Assembly: GCA_029204225.1 (NCBI GenBank)
Contig: CM055111.1
Span: 16,415,019 to 16,479,018, forward strand
Length of the DNA stretch: 64,000 bases
Origin: Diphasiastrum complanatum
Lineage: Eukaryota > Streptophyta > Lycopodiopsida > Lycopodiales > Lycopodiaceae
Reading direction: 5' to 3'
The number at the start of each line of letters is the position of its first letter. The stretch's first letter is position 1. Below, piece after piece: positions 1-10,679 of the stretch. The notes below the pieces were generated by a model. That model saw nothing but the letters and a program-made list of their open reading frames with translations. It had not been told where the DNA came from and searched no databases. The translations under genes and the position numbers were made by a program.

Positions 1-920
1 GTACTTCCAAAATTTGGATATTAGTTTGTTGTAAGTTTGTAATAGACATTTTAATGTTAAAAAAAATTGATAAGATTTGTAATTTTTAGTTTATGAAATT
101 TTAGCACAAGTAACCAAGATTAGCAAGCACATTCTTAATTTGTTTTTAAAAATGTCCATAATGATCACATTATGTTGTAATGTATTTTTTATTTAAGAAT
201 ATTGAAGATCAGTATTTAAAATCACTATTCACAGTTTTCTCATTATTCATGATTAGTATCTCATAATATTCATTTCTCAATATTCACAATTTCACATCAG
301 TATTCACAATGTTCACAATATCCATGATCAATATTCACAGCATTCACGATCCAAATCTCACTATCTCTATTTCTCAGTATTCGCAATTTCAAAGCATCAC
401 AAATCACCAATAAAGTAGTCTTCAGGATGCATATTTGAAAATTCGACCATTTCTTCATCAAATATGGAACACATTTTCATGTCTTGCAAAAGAAAACACA
501 ATCACAAAATTATATTTGGATAAAGATTAGGTGTTATTGATGAAAACTTATTCATGAATTATACTTCTCACAAAAACCATAATAACTAGAATTGCCTAGC
601 TCAAGTAAAAACCAAACAAAACAAAATGCAATATATGAGCTTTGATCATATTTGATACTACTTGCTAATGAGACAATGAAGCTGCAAAGAGATGGATGAA
701 ACATAAAGTTCAACTTGCTGAGAATTTTCAATTTTTTGAATCACAAAATTGGCCTTTCTGTTATTCAATCGTTTTGCCTATCTATGATGCAAAATCTGCA
801 TACAAACGATTTTTTAAATCAAAGGTCCTTCTAGGTTTCTCACTCTGAGACTTTACCTTATACCAAAGCTTAATACAAGAAATAAACTCTCTTACGTATA
901 AATATTCAATAGATTTCATA
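1..920. repeat. Left arm of outer inverted repeat, cut by window edge
   Basis: This AT-rich stretch has no convincing coding capacity. Its reverse complement recurs at about 15430-16331: the first bases (GTACTTCCAAAATTTGG) match the end of the right arm, and the segment near 850-900 matches 15435-15490. The arms have diverged by many substitutions and small indels, so this is an old inverted pair, probably two copies of one repeat family. The left arm runs off the window, so its true length is unknown. Confidence 0.75.
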
Positions 921-1084
921 ACGTGCAAAATTTATCAAGAGATGATAGACATGATCAAGAAAGACCTCATGGAACAATTCGAGATGACAAATCTCAACCT
1001 AATGCATCAAAGCGTTGCTGTACAGGTTCTGGTTTCAAGACTGCAAACCAGTGAACACTCCTATTGGACCAGATAAAAAGCTTT

Positions 1085-2520
1085 CTAAGCTACGACACCT
1101 AAACTGATACTTTTAATTTTCATCATTTTTTGTCTCAGTTGGTCTATCTCAGTGGGCTTGCACTTAGATGAGCCAACAGAGTAGTTGCTCCATCAGTGGT
1201 ATCAAAGACACACATTTCCAACAGACTGATATCAGAGTAGGTTTTGGATTTACTAGAGTCTAGAGCACGATGACATTTGTTTTGGGACTTTGACCTAAAG
1301 AAGATTAACATTTCTTGGTATTTTTTAGATTACCTATTTCTAGGCCAAAATCATGATTTTTTTTGAGTTATACCTAATTAAAAAAAAAAACATATTTTTA
1401 GTAGAATATTACAAGTTTTTTATAGTCATTGTAAGTTTTTCAAATTTTTTTTATAAAAGCATCATAATAAAAAATAAACAACATTTCAAGACAACACTTG
1501 ATTTTTGAGAATCTAAATCTCATAAAAATACGAAAAGGCTCAAATTATGTTTACATATTATTTTTTCAAAGTACATTTTGAAAGAAATTTTCATTCATGT
1601 CTCTCACTTCAGAACTTGACATATTCTGAACACTCTAATTTTGAACTGATGAAGTAGAGGACCCGTCTTCTTATTAGAGCCGGTTGATATATCTTCTTCG
1701 AAATCAGCAAGCAATATTGACAACAAACCTTGTAAGTCAACTTTCAAGTACTTTCTCTTGCTATGTTGAACATAGCAACAGAAACTTGGCTATGCTGAGC
1801 ATAGCAAGAGAAACTTTGGTTATACTGAGCATAGCAACAAAAACTTTGGCTATGCTGAGCTTAGCAAGAGAAACTTTAGCTATCTTGAGCATAGCAAAAT
1901 AACGGACATTGAAGTTTGATTTCGCTATGCTCAGCACAAGAATGATCGTGGGCCTTCATTGCTTTTGGCAGCAACTTTGTCAACAAAGCGTAGCTATGTT
2001 CAACATTTTTCGTAATGATCACCAAAATGTTGAATATAGGACCATTTTGTCGATGAAGTTGCCAATAAAGCATAGGACTCAACAAAGGAGCATTTCGAGT
2101 CCTATGCTCAGCATATCTCAAAACGGGCCTTCGTTGTTTTTGTCGATAGAGTAAGTCAATCTTCCATAATGTGGATGTTTCTAAACAAACAACTTATTGG
2201 CAAATCTTAACAATTCTCGATCCCTTTGCTTGGCTACATGAGTATTTTGTTTTTAAATCGCTATGCAGAGCATAGTAATGTTTTGTTTGCTATGCTTGGG
2301 ATAGAGAATCTTTTTGTTTATATAGAATCTTTTTGCTATGTAAAATAAAGATTCTATGTAAAGAAAAAGATTCACCAATGCTGAGCATAGGTGAAAACTT
2401 TTTGCAGAGCTGAGAGTTATGCTTCTCTCCCTCTCTTACACGAGCTCGCTGCATGTTCTCGTTTGTTTGCTGCAACGATGACGGCCTCTACATTCAACAA
2501 AGTACAAGTATAGGTTGCTT
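1085..2520 (+). mobile_element. LTR-element derivative, copy A (noncoding, palindrome-rich)
   Basis: This segment is a direct repeat of about 11860-13270. It starts with the end of an LTR (…CCAACA, ending near 1178), followed by a decayed primer-binding region; the better copy at 11969 reads TGGTATCAGAGCC. The rest is noncoding and carries a series of short palindromes. Short ORFs inside it have no recognisable product. I infer a LARD/TRIM-like noncoding LTR derivative whose 5' LTR is largely lost here. Confidence 0.6.
1750..2400. repeat. Interspersed GCTATGCTGAGCATAGC palindromes, copy A
   Basis: About ten variants of the 17-base palindrome GCTATGCTGAGCATAGC (8-base arms, one central base) occur here. 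Five lie at roughly 30-base spacing between 1760 and 1895, separated by AAGAGAAACTTTGG-like linkers. The others are near 1923, 2101, 2262, 2291 and 2379. The same set in the same order recurs at 12564-13181. Confidence 0.85.
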
Positions 2521-2584
2521 TACATTGTTTTTGTTTTTTCATTTACCTCTCGTGATAATTTCTTATCTTTTTGTTCGATTTGTC

Positions 2585-3250
2585 AACAATCTAGTTGTTT
2601 GCCGAGGCTTCTCTAAGGGCATCACGTAGCCAATCAAGTGTCATATCCTTGGGTAGAAGGGCGAGGTCAAGTGGGTATGGTTGTCTTCTATGTCCTTTCC
2701 TGAAAGTGGCTCGAGCAGTTTGTGTACGAGCTTTGGACTCTTTGTATCTCAAAATCCACTTTTTTGCCTTCTCTCTGAAGGACTCACTCATTCTCTCGAT
2801 TGCTCCTTTTCCCCGAGGAACATCCCCAACAACACACTCATCATCCTTATTATCCAAAAGAGGAGGAATAGAAGGATCACTATGAGCAAGGAACTTTGTG
2901 ATATAAACCATGAACTCTTGCTTTAGCCATCCTTCCGTCATGCTACCCTCAGGCCTTGCTCTTTGTCTTACGAAGCCTTTCAACGTTTTCATGAATCGTT
3001 CCAAGAAAAACATGCAAGGACTATGGAGAATGTTTGTATTGATAATATGGATCAATATCAATGAGAGGACATGGTAACCAGAATACCAATAGCTTAGGAT
3101 GAACTCAGAATAGAAAATTGAAAAAAATAGATGATGTACCTGCAATGGCCACCTCATCTACCAAATGCACAATGAGATGCCTTTGAATGGTGAGAATGGA
3201 TGTTGGAAAGTGCATCTCGATCAAACACATTTCCTCGATGAAGCTTTGTC
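2585..3250 (-). pseudogene. CACTA transposase-associated DUF4218 fragment
   Basis: The minus-strand ORF at 3157-2591 contains the DUF4218 signature of plant CACTA (En/Spm) TNP2-type proteins, with a core reading ERFMKTLKGFVRQRARPEGS followed by MTEGW. Upstream (3250-3160, minus) further residues resemble the CLIEMHFPTS…HLIVHLVDE part of the domain. The C-terminal part (KFLAHSDPSIPPLLDNKDDE…PKDMTLDWLRDALREASA) also occurs at 14650-14330. No catalytic transposase domain or CACTA termini were found, so this is a fragment, probably carried inside another element. Confidence 0.7.
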
Positions 3251-4496
3251 TTGTCGCCTTGGCTGAAATGTATTTTCATAAGAAAAGTTAACAACAATCA
3301 CATATGCATTAGTTAGATCATCATCTTAAATCATTTCAAGACAAAATATTGTGATTCTCATTGATCATACCTCACCAAACCACTGAGTTTGTAGATTGCA
3401 CTCCTTAGCTCCTTTATCAGAAACCCTCTCAGCGTCAAGGGAAGCACAAGCTATTGTGTTTATATCTCAATATTCCATGCAATGTTTTCATGCTTCTCTT
3501 TTTCTTTATTTTGACAAATATTTGCAATTAAATAAATATCATTGTACTAGCCAGCAAACATATAGTTTTCTTTCCCAAATAGCTTATCAAAAAATGCCAA
3601 AGTGATACATTATGAATCTACACATTGATGTAAACATAGCAATATGTGGTGTCTGAATAGGAGGAATTGTAAGTGTCCGCCGCACATTAGATTCGAAAAG
3701 GCTTTACATGTTACATGAACTTTACGTCTTCATATGATCAAATTAAGATTTATGTTTCATGGAGTTTGCGTTGTTTTTGGCTTTGCCCGATTAATACAAA
3801 ATTCTAATATGTTCAATATTATCGTCATTTTCCAAATATGGTAATTATTTGATGTTTCCCAATGGCTTCAATGGAAAAGAAAAGAATTGGGCAAAAATGT
3901 GCCCACCAACCATGACAAAGTTTCTTAGAAAGCAAGAATTGGAAGAACTTGGAATTTGAATTATCTTAAATAGAGTGACATGCATACATGCATAAAATCA
4001 TATTTTCTTTTTTTTTCATGAAGAAAAAAGAGGTGCCTTCCAGAGCGAAATCTTGTGCAACCCGGTTATTTTTTTTCAAATTTTTTACATGCACCTTCAG
4101 ATGCAAAAGGTGAATGTAAAACAAATTCACTTGTTTTGTTAGATGACACTAGTACGTTTGCCCGCCCAAGCCGGCGGGCTCCACATTTTTTAAAATGTGA
4201 GTTTGGTCCGGATAGCTCACGCTGCCCGTCACAGCGTGAGCTGCGAGCTGGCCTGAAACCCATTTTATTTTAGTATATATAGATTATGCGCAAAAAGTGC
4301 TTGTAAAAAAAATAAAACACATTTCCATGTCAAGGAAGGTTCATGGCCTTGGCCGTTCCACCGTGGCAAGAGGAAGGCCTCCAAGGGCGATCCTCGGCCC
4401 CCTCCTGATTTACAAAGAAATTAATTCACGACTTTTACCCTAAACAACCCTAAAGCCTTGCACATGTATATATGTCGAAAGGTGGGCAAATCTCAG
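3251..4496. other. Intergenic sequence with three tandem hairpins
   Basis: I see no gene in this stretch. It is AT-rich apart from a GC-rich patch near 4150-4265 holding three consecutive perfect hairpins: GCCCGCC/GGCGGGC (4160-4166 with 4173-4179), CACATTTT/AAAATGTG (4082-style loop of two bases, at 4182-4189 with 4192-4199), and AGCTCACGCTG/CAGCGTGAGCT (4214-4224 with 4232-4242). Confidence 0.8.
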
Positions 4497-6098
4497 TGCT
4501 CTCATTGTCAGTTAATAATATTAGACATACTTCATTCACTCTTTTACTCGCAGATGTCTTATACTATTCCAACACAACATTTCTGTTGAAAAGAAGGAGC
4601 TGGTAGAGAAGCAGCAGCAGCGGCAGAAGATTATTCTTGGATTAGGCAGGCGTAATCAAAACAGCAACACAAGAGATCGATCGGGTTTTGTTTTTTGGCC
4701 ACTACTCTCAATACTTGTAATATTCATTTTGTTGAAACTCGTAAATATTTTGCTTGTTTAATCATTGGGCTTCCATGATGTTCAGTCTCAGTCCTCTACT
4801 TGTTTTAGGGCTTTCTAAGATTTAATTGATAATCGTCATGTGAACTGTAACTCATTAATTCATCATGCAGCTTCTTGTTCAACAAGATGTCCTTCTTCGA
4901 TGTAAGCACCCATGTTCTACATTACAGTTTATTAAGCTTATTAGTATTCTTTGTATGCTATTCAGCCATTGCGATTGCCATGGAGCAAATTTATGATCCA
5001 ACAAGTGGTGAGGTTGGTGAGGTTCGTGGGAATAAAATAATGATTATCAAGGACCAACTGCTTAGAGCTGATGGGTTTCCTTCGGAAAGTCTATTGCGAC
5101 TGCTCTTGCAACCGAAGAGCATGGATTTGGGCTTGGAGGATTTGAAAGCCACAATGGTGGGAAAAGTCATGAACAGATTAAAAAAACGTGCATATGGAAA
5201 CGTCAGATATGTTGCAGATCGGCTTCTGGATGATTGGAATCAATTGGTCCAGAACTTATTTCACCCACCTACTAAGCAAAGAAACGATTGCATTGCCGCT
5301 ACAGGTCTCCATCAAATTTCCAGGCCCAAAGAAACTCCTACCCTTCCTCCTCCCAAAGAAGCTCAAAAAAAGCCTTCAGTCCAGCTCAAGAAGACCGTGA
5401 ACAATGCATTGATCTCAAGAGCATCATCATCATCCGTCTCCATGCTTTGAAACTCTCGCGAGCGTGCACGTACTACTCAGGTGCCCACTTCTCTAGACAT
5501 TCTGAAGGACGTCAATCATAAAGCATCTGCTGTTGTTGCACCGTCTATTGCATATGTATCTTGTAAAAAGAATTTTTGGGTAAAATTTAATGGTGAGGTA
5601 ATAGGCGGACCCATAGTACATCAAGGATCTACAAGAAAGTAGACGTGGTGCCAGCTATTGAGCCCAAAAGAGGCCAAAAAAGGATTCATAGTCAGACGGG
5701 ATCATCAGGCTCACAGGTAAAACGATGCGAGCAGTATGCGACGTTGATCAACATTAACAAATTATCAAAGCCAAATAAGTGAAGTGCAATTGTCGTGACT
5801 AATTAGCTACGCAACCAGCGGCTTGAACGTTCTCTTCTATAGGTTGTCACCTCTGTGCTGCATGGATTTACATACGCTGATGCATCCTCAACTCAAGTAA
5901 AGTGAGACACTGGAAGTAGAGGCAAATTGCAATTGACCTGCATTTTGAAGATATGCATTGTTGCAACCACTCAGTTTTTTTTTATCAGACAGCTTTTGTT
6001 GTGAACATTCTCTGCCAATAAATACCTTCAACTAATGACGAAGGGGACATAGTTCAGTAATTCTGACCACTGATCAAACGTAACAATCTCAATAACAC
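4497..6098 (+). pseudogene. TFIIS N-terminal/MED26-like gene, copy 1 (left palindrome arm)
   Basis: The reading frame from the ATG at 4887 contains a helical segment like the TFIIS N-terminal (LW) domain of plant MED26/IWS1-type transcription factors: an ESLLRLLLQ helix, then DLGLEDLKATMVGKVMNRLKK and VRYVADRLLDDWNQLVQNLF. A basic, proline-rich tail follows (PPPKEAQKKPSVQLKK). The 4887 start adds a hydrophobic N-terminus; the internal Met at 4981 would start just before the domain. A TGA at 5448-5450 cuts the tail, although coding-like sequence continues to about 5700. The sister copy on the minus strand has a sense codon at that point. I infer a broken member of a small duplicated family; the MED26/TFIIS assignment rests on the helix pattern only. 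Confidence 0.6.
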
Positions 6099-6142
6099 GA
6101 ACACACATTTTAGGTCTATTATGAAGGCATATATTAAACCTG

Positions 6143-7132
6143 TGTTATTGAGATTGTTACGTTTGATCAGTGGTCAGAATTACTGAACTATGTCCCCTTC
6201 GTCATTAGTCGAAGGTGTTTATTCGCAGAGAATGTTAACAACAAAAGTTGGCTGATAAAAAAAACACGTCATTAGTCGAAGGTGTTTATTGGCAGAGAAT
6301 GTTAACAACAAAAGCTGTCTAATAAAAAAAAAACTGAGTGGTTGCAACAATGCATATCTTCAAAATGCAGGTAAATTGCAATTTGCCTCTACTTCCAGTG
6401 TCTCACTTTACTTGAGTTGAGGATGCATCAGCTTAGTAAGCCCTTATGTAAACTCGTGCAGCACATACCTGACAACCTATAAAAGAGAACATTTGAGCCA
6501 CTGACTACGTTGCTAATAAGTTGCCACAATTGCACTTCACTTATTTGGCTTTGATGATTTGTTAATGTTGATCAACGTCGCAGACTGCTCGCATCGTTTT
6601 GCCTGTGAGCCTGATGATCCCGTCTGACTATGAATCCTTTTTTGGCCTCATTGGGCTCAATAGCTGACACCTCGTCTGCTTTCTTGTAGAGCCTTGATGT
6701 AGGGATCCGACAAACTATGGGTCCGTCTATTACCTCACCATTAAATTTTACCCAAAAATTCTTTTCACAAGCTACATATGCAATAGACGGTGCAACAACA
6801 ACAGATGCTTTATGATTGACGTTCTTCAGAATGTCTGGAGAAATGGGTACCTGAGTAGCACGCCCACGCCCACGAGAGTTTTGAAGCACGATAATGGATG
6901 ATGATGATGCGATTAAGATCAATGCATTGTTCACTGTCTTCTTGAGCTGGACTGAAGGCTTTTCTTGAACTTCTTTGGGAGGGAGAAGAGTAGGAGTTGC
7001 TTTGGACCTGGAAAATTGCCGGAGACCTATAGCGGCATGCAATCGTTTGTTTGCTTAGTAGGTGGGTGAAATAAGTTGGAAACCAATTGATTTCAATCAT
7101 CCAGAAGCCGATCTACAACATATCTGACGTTT
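6143..7132 (-). pseudogene. TFIIS-N/MED26-like gene, copy 2, 3' half
   Basis: This is the inverted partner of the 3' half of copy 1. On the minus strand it encodes the end of the TFIIS-N helix region and an open tail of about 156 codons (7042-6572), with the same PPPKEVQEKPSVQLKK segment and a following NFWVKFNGEVIDGP stretch that is out of reach in copy 1. The reading frame stops abruptly at 7133, where an LTR element was inserted; the missing 5' half is at 10680-11356. The two gene copies therefore carry different lesions. Confidence 0.65.
6200..6336. repeat. Two-copy tandem duplication of about 67 bp
   Basis: Two adjacent copies begin GTCATTAGTCGAAGGTGTTT (near 6200 and 6267) and run through a CAGAGAATGTTAACAACAAA segment into an A-rich tract. 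The left arm of the palindrome (5980-6045) has one copy, so the duplication arose in the right arm after the arms formed. Confidence 0.8.
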
Positions 7133-7634
7133 CCATGTGTTGGTGTCAAGCAAAACATGTACATAGGTGTGTTTGTTGACGTCAGCAGTCTGCCTCCCCC
7201 TCCATTTCCTATGTGGCGATCCCAGGCACTCGTTTCTTTGCATGTAGGCGGTCCTCCTTTTTCTATAAAGGAGGAGGCACTTAGAGAATTTATTTATCAT
7301 TCAAACACCAAAAGCTTTTGTATTGTCATTGTTGTTATGTTGTATGTGAGTCTTTGTTTCAGCAACGTTTCTATTTCTTGGTTCTCTTTGCAATTGCTTG
7401 GTGCCATGGATATAACGTATGGAATATTAGCAGTATTTAATGCTCTATCTCTCTCTGCATGAGCTTCCTTGGTTTCGAATACCTACTCCCTTCTACATAA
7501 CCCAACAAAGTTTATGGGCCCACACACTCAGAGCGACCGGTAGCACCGGCTACTGCAGTTTTTTCTAGAGAATTTCTTTCCACACGAATCTGTAGTGATG
7601 CACTTTTTGGAGTCTTCTTTCTTTCACTCCTCTC

Positions 7635-7982
7635 ATGCCGCTCCTATTTTCTTGGATACTCCTGCTTATCTCTCCATCTACATTGCAAGCAACGGCTCTT
7701 AACCAGCTCCATGTTAGCAGGGCCACCATCGCAGCAGCAGAAGCATGGAAGGAGAAGGAAGAAACATTTGAAGCAAAGCCAGATCTCCACCTTGGAAAGA
7801 ACCTAGTGCTACTGATAATGTTAGAAGGATGTATGACTATGGAAGACAGTCTTTTAAACCTCCTAGGTGCATTCATGTCAGAAACACAAGGGGATGAAGC
7901 TCTCACAAATTCCTATGCTCAGTTTGCCACCACGTTTGGAAGCTTCAAAGCTGTTTTTAAAGAAGAAGTGATGCCACTTTAA
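7635..7982 (+). CDS. Unrecognised 115-codon ORF shared with 14671-14982
   Basis: I do not recognise the product. The ORF contains ATALNQLHVSRATIAAAEAW, then a charged KEKEETFEAKPDLHLGK stretch and ends FKAVFKEEVMPL. A second copy at 14671-14982 keeps the frame with scattered replacements, so the segment moved as a unit. The opposite strand is also open for part of the length, so the coding strand is uncertain. It could be a captured host exon or element-specific sequence. Confidence 0.3.
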   Translation: MPLLFSWILLLISPSTLQATALNQLHVSRATIAAAEAWKEKEETFEAKPDLHLGKNLVLLIMLEGCMTMEDSLLNLLGAFMSETQGDEALTNSYAQFATTFGSFKAVFKEEVMPL

Positions 7983-8199
7983 GTAGATAAGTAGCTTCAT
8001 GTAAATGCTAAAAATGATTGTAGTTCACAGTCCATGTATAGCTACATAGACCACACACAATGGTATGTGAAGATGTAGTCTACATGTAGGTGAAAGACGG
8101 TTTAATCACAATCCATGTATAGCTGCATAGACCACACACAAATGGTGTGTGAAGACGTGGAGTCTATGTGAGAGATTTTAACTAGTTTAGTCTAGTTTA

Positions 8200-8820
8200 G
8201 TCATATTTAGGTAAATTGTCAATAAGAGGCCAAAACTCATTTTAGACTTAGAGATAAACTTTTTGAAGTTATATTAGTTTAAAATACATTCAATAAACAC
8301 TTTTTGAAAGTGTGAAAAAGTTGGTAGTCGAGTTTGAAAGATATTCAAATTTGAACTTTGGGTACATTGAAACTAGACCCATAAATAGTAGGGTTTACAT
8401 TTTGGAGGGAAACCCAAGTGGCCAAATAGGGTTTGGAAACTCTATAAAAGGATGTAACTCGTGGAGAGACACATCTTCTCTCTTCTCTCTCTCATTTCAT
8501 CATTATACATGGTTCTCTTTGGGTTCTACTAGTCATTGGTGTACTATCTTGGTGTTATCTTGCAATCTCGTGTGTAGGATGCTCATTTATTGCTATTTTC
8601 AGTTCCACACGTGTGAAATACAGTAGGATACTGTAATTGTATGGACAACAAACATGTTCTATGTTTTGGTTCATGTTTGATCAATATCTCTTAGAGTTTG
8701 CAGCTCATTTTGTATGTAGATGCTGATTTTTCTACATTTGCAGGATTGTTGGTTTGCTCCTTATTGTAACCAAAGATCAGGGACATGGATTGGATCTTGA
8801 ATGATCTGAAATCCTTCACA
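8200..8820 (+). mobile_element. Copia LTR (3' part) and primer-binding site
   Basis: This AT-rich segment has a CTATAAAAGG TATA box near 8441, a CT-rich leader, and an LTR-like end at CTTCACA. It is followed at 8821 by TGGTATCATAGCTC, a one-base variant of the initiator-Met tRNA primer site. The downstream gag ORF at 8953 fits this as the 5' LTR/leader of a copia element. A related LTR end lies at 13980-14105. The 5' limit of this LTR is not resolved. Confidence 0.55.
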
Positions 8821-8952
8821 TGGTATCATAGCTCTTGTGTTTCAGGTTATGAAAGGATCAGCCATCTTTAGCAAGGATTTGGAGGAGTAACCAATGCTAG
8901 AGCATGCTATATTGATTCCTACTCAAAAATCAGGATTTTTTTATGTGTAGAA

Positions 8953-10667
8953 TTGATTTTTTGTAGGTCAAAACTCAATATGGAGAGGCCTCAAGCACCT
9001 CAAGATCAAGTGAGGTGTGACAAGAGAGCAAAGAAAGCTCTACACATGATTAAGGTGAATGAACTTCTCAAGGAAGTTGGTACGTGCACATCATATTTGG
9101 AGGCTTGGAAAGCTTTGAAGAAGCTTTATGAATCCAAGTCTACATCAAGGGTGCTTACTCTTAGGAGACAAATCTTTCAAAGTTTGCAAAAGAAAGAAGA
9201 GAGTACTCATGCTTTTGTTTTGAGGGTTAAGGCATTCAATGATGAGTTAGCATGTATTGATGACAGCATTAAGGAGGTAGAACTTGTTCAAGTTATACTT
9301 AATGGTTTCTTGGATGATTATGCTATTCTTGTTCAAAGTTTTGCTATTCAAAAGACTTTGCCAAGTATTGTGGATTTGCAAGAGATCTTGGTGAATGAGG
9401 AGTATAGGCTTCAATCAAGAGGTGGATCTACATCGATGTCTCAATATGGAGAGGAGGCTATGTTCATCAAAGACAAGTTCAAGGGCAAAAGCAAAGGCAA
9501 GTTGTCTAAAGGGCAAGATCAAGGTGAGGCTTCTACTTTTGGCAAAAAGAAAGATAAGTCTAAGTTAAGATGCTTTTATTGTGGAATCAAAGGGCATTTT
9601 GCAAATGAATGTTTGAAGAAGCAAAGAGATGAAGGTAGCAAGCAAATCAACTTTACTACTAATGATGAGGATCTAGGTGGTTGTGATTCTCTTTTGAGGT
9701 GTTCTTCAAGTATAATATCAAGTGAAGGTGACAAAGATTCATGGTGGATTGATAGTAAAGCCAATTCATACATGACTAGTCACAAGGAGTTCTTTACTTC
9801 TTTGGTCACTTGTGATGGACCCAAGCAAGCAATTCACATGGCCAATGGTGGTGAGTGTGTGATTGAAGGTATTGGTTCAATTCATATTTGTCTCTCTACT
9901 AATAGGAAAGCAAGACTTGATGGTGCTCTTTACATTCTTTCACTTTCAAAGAATTTGTTAAGTGTTGGTCAAGGATACATGGTAAAGTTTGGTGGTGATG
10001 TTTGTTTCATTAAAAAGGAAGAAATCTTGGTTGCTAGGGGCAATAGACAAGGAAGACTTTTCAAGCTTGATGCTTTTGTTATGGCTAACAAAAATGATGG
10101 AATGGAAAAGGAGATTGGTCTCAGCTTTCCAAAGTTCCCTTTTAGCATCAATAAGATTGGTGGATCTTATGCAAGTCTAAAAAGCTTTCCTATGCTAGAT
10201 CTAGGTCACGATCTAATATGCTTCTTTGAGATGTTCATCTTTGTGCTAACTTGGCTAGTCTTGAGGATAATGATGGTGTTTCAATGGTTCTTCATGGCAA
10301 GTGCAAGCATGCAAAAGGTAAGGAAAGAGCTAACTTCATCAATGGAGGTGAAGGTTCTTCCTTGGAAAAGATTGTTGCTAATGATTTCTTTGATCATATG
10401 GGAAAAGATGTTGCTAGGTGCATTCATGAAGGAGGTGGTTCTTCTACATTCTTTTGTTATGATTCCAAGAAAGTTATTTTTCCAGCAAGTAGAGTCACAT
10501 GTCTTCATAAAGAAAGTAGATCAAATGGTTCTATCAAGAGACTTGGTGAGGGAGATAGTCACAAGTCAAGAAGAAGAGAAGTATGTGAAGAGTTCAAAGT
10601 AGGATGTACTTTGAATGATGTAATTGAGAATGATAGTGAGGAAGAATCACTGCTCTCTTCTACATAA
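8953..10667 (+). pseudogene. gag: Ty1/copia gag with start of protease, truncated
   Basis: The ORF at 8953-10602 (549 codons) begins with a copia capsid (UBN2/retrotran_gag) domain at roughly residues 30-155, including TSYLEAWKALKKLYES and NELACIDDSI. A lysine-rich linker follows, then a CCHC zinc knuckle (CFYCGIKGHFANEC, CX2CX4HX4C). A protease-like start reads WWIDSKAN where DSGA is expected, so the active-site Gly is lost. A pre-integrase-like GRLFKLDAF stretch follows. After about 10200 the coding pattern moves into another frame (10251-10667). No integrase core, RT or RNase H remains. It is a dead gag-protease fragment within the 7138-10674 insertion. Confidence 0.75.
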
Positions 10668-10679
10668 TCCAACACCATG

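Larger units (their letters stand above)
7133..10679 (+). mobile_element. LTR retroelement inserted in the TFIIS-N copy, TSD CCATG
   Basis: The insertion starts TGTTGG at 7138 and ends CCAACA at 10674. It is flanked by the direct repeat CCATG (7133-7137 and 10675-10679), and removing it rejoins the copy-2 arm. The 5' LTR spans about 7138-7505, has a CTATAAAG box near 7263 and ends TACATAACCCAACA. Only the last 25 or so bases of a 3' LTR remain (TACATAATCCAACA, ending 10674), so most of that LTR was deleted. The interior is mosaic: a segment shared with 14640-15100, then a second LTR end plus primer site near 8821 and a copia gag ORF. It is probably a nested or recombinant element. Confidence 0.75.

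Noticed and set aside
1750-1900. CRISPR-like array
   Set aside because: The spacing is near 30 bases, but linkers are themselves repeated, no cas genes exist, and the setting is a plant genome.
1750-2400. CACTA subterminal repeats
   Set aside because: The palindromes look similar, but no CACTA…TAGTG termini or 3-bp duplications were found, and copy B lies downstream of an LTR and tRNA primer site.
4875-4886. Upstream start of the TFIIS-N ORF at 4875
   Set aside because: The codon is TTG and lies just after a splice-acceptor-like CAG; the first ATG is 4887.
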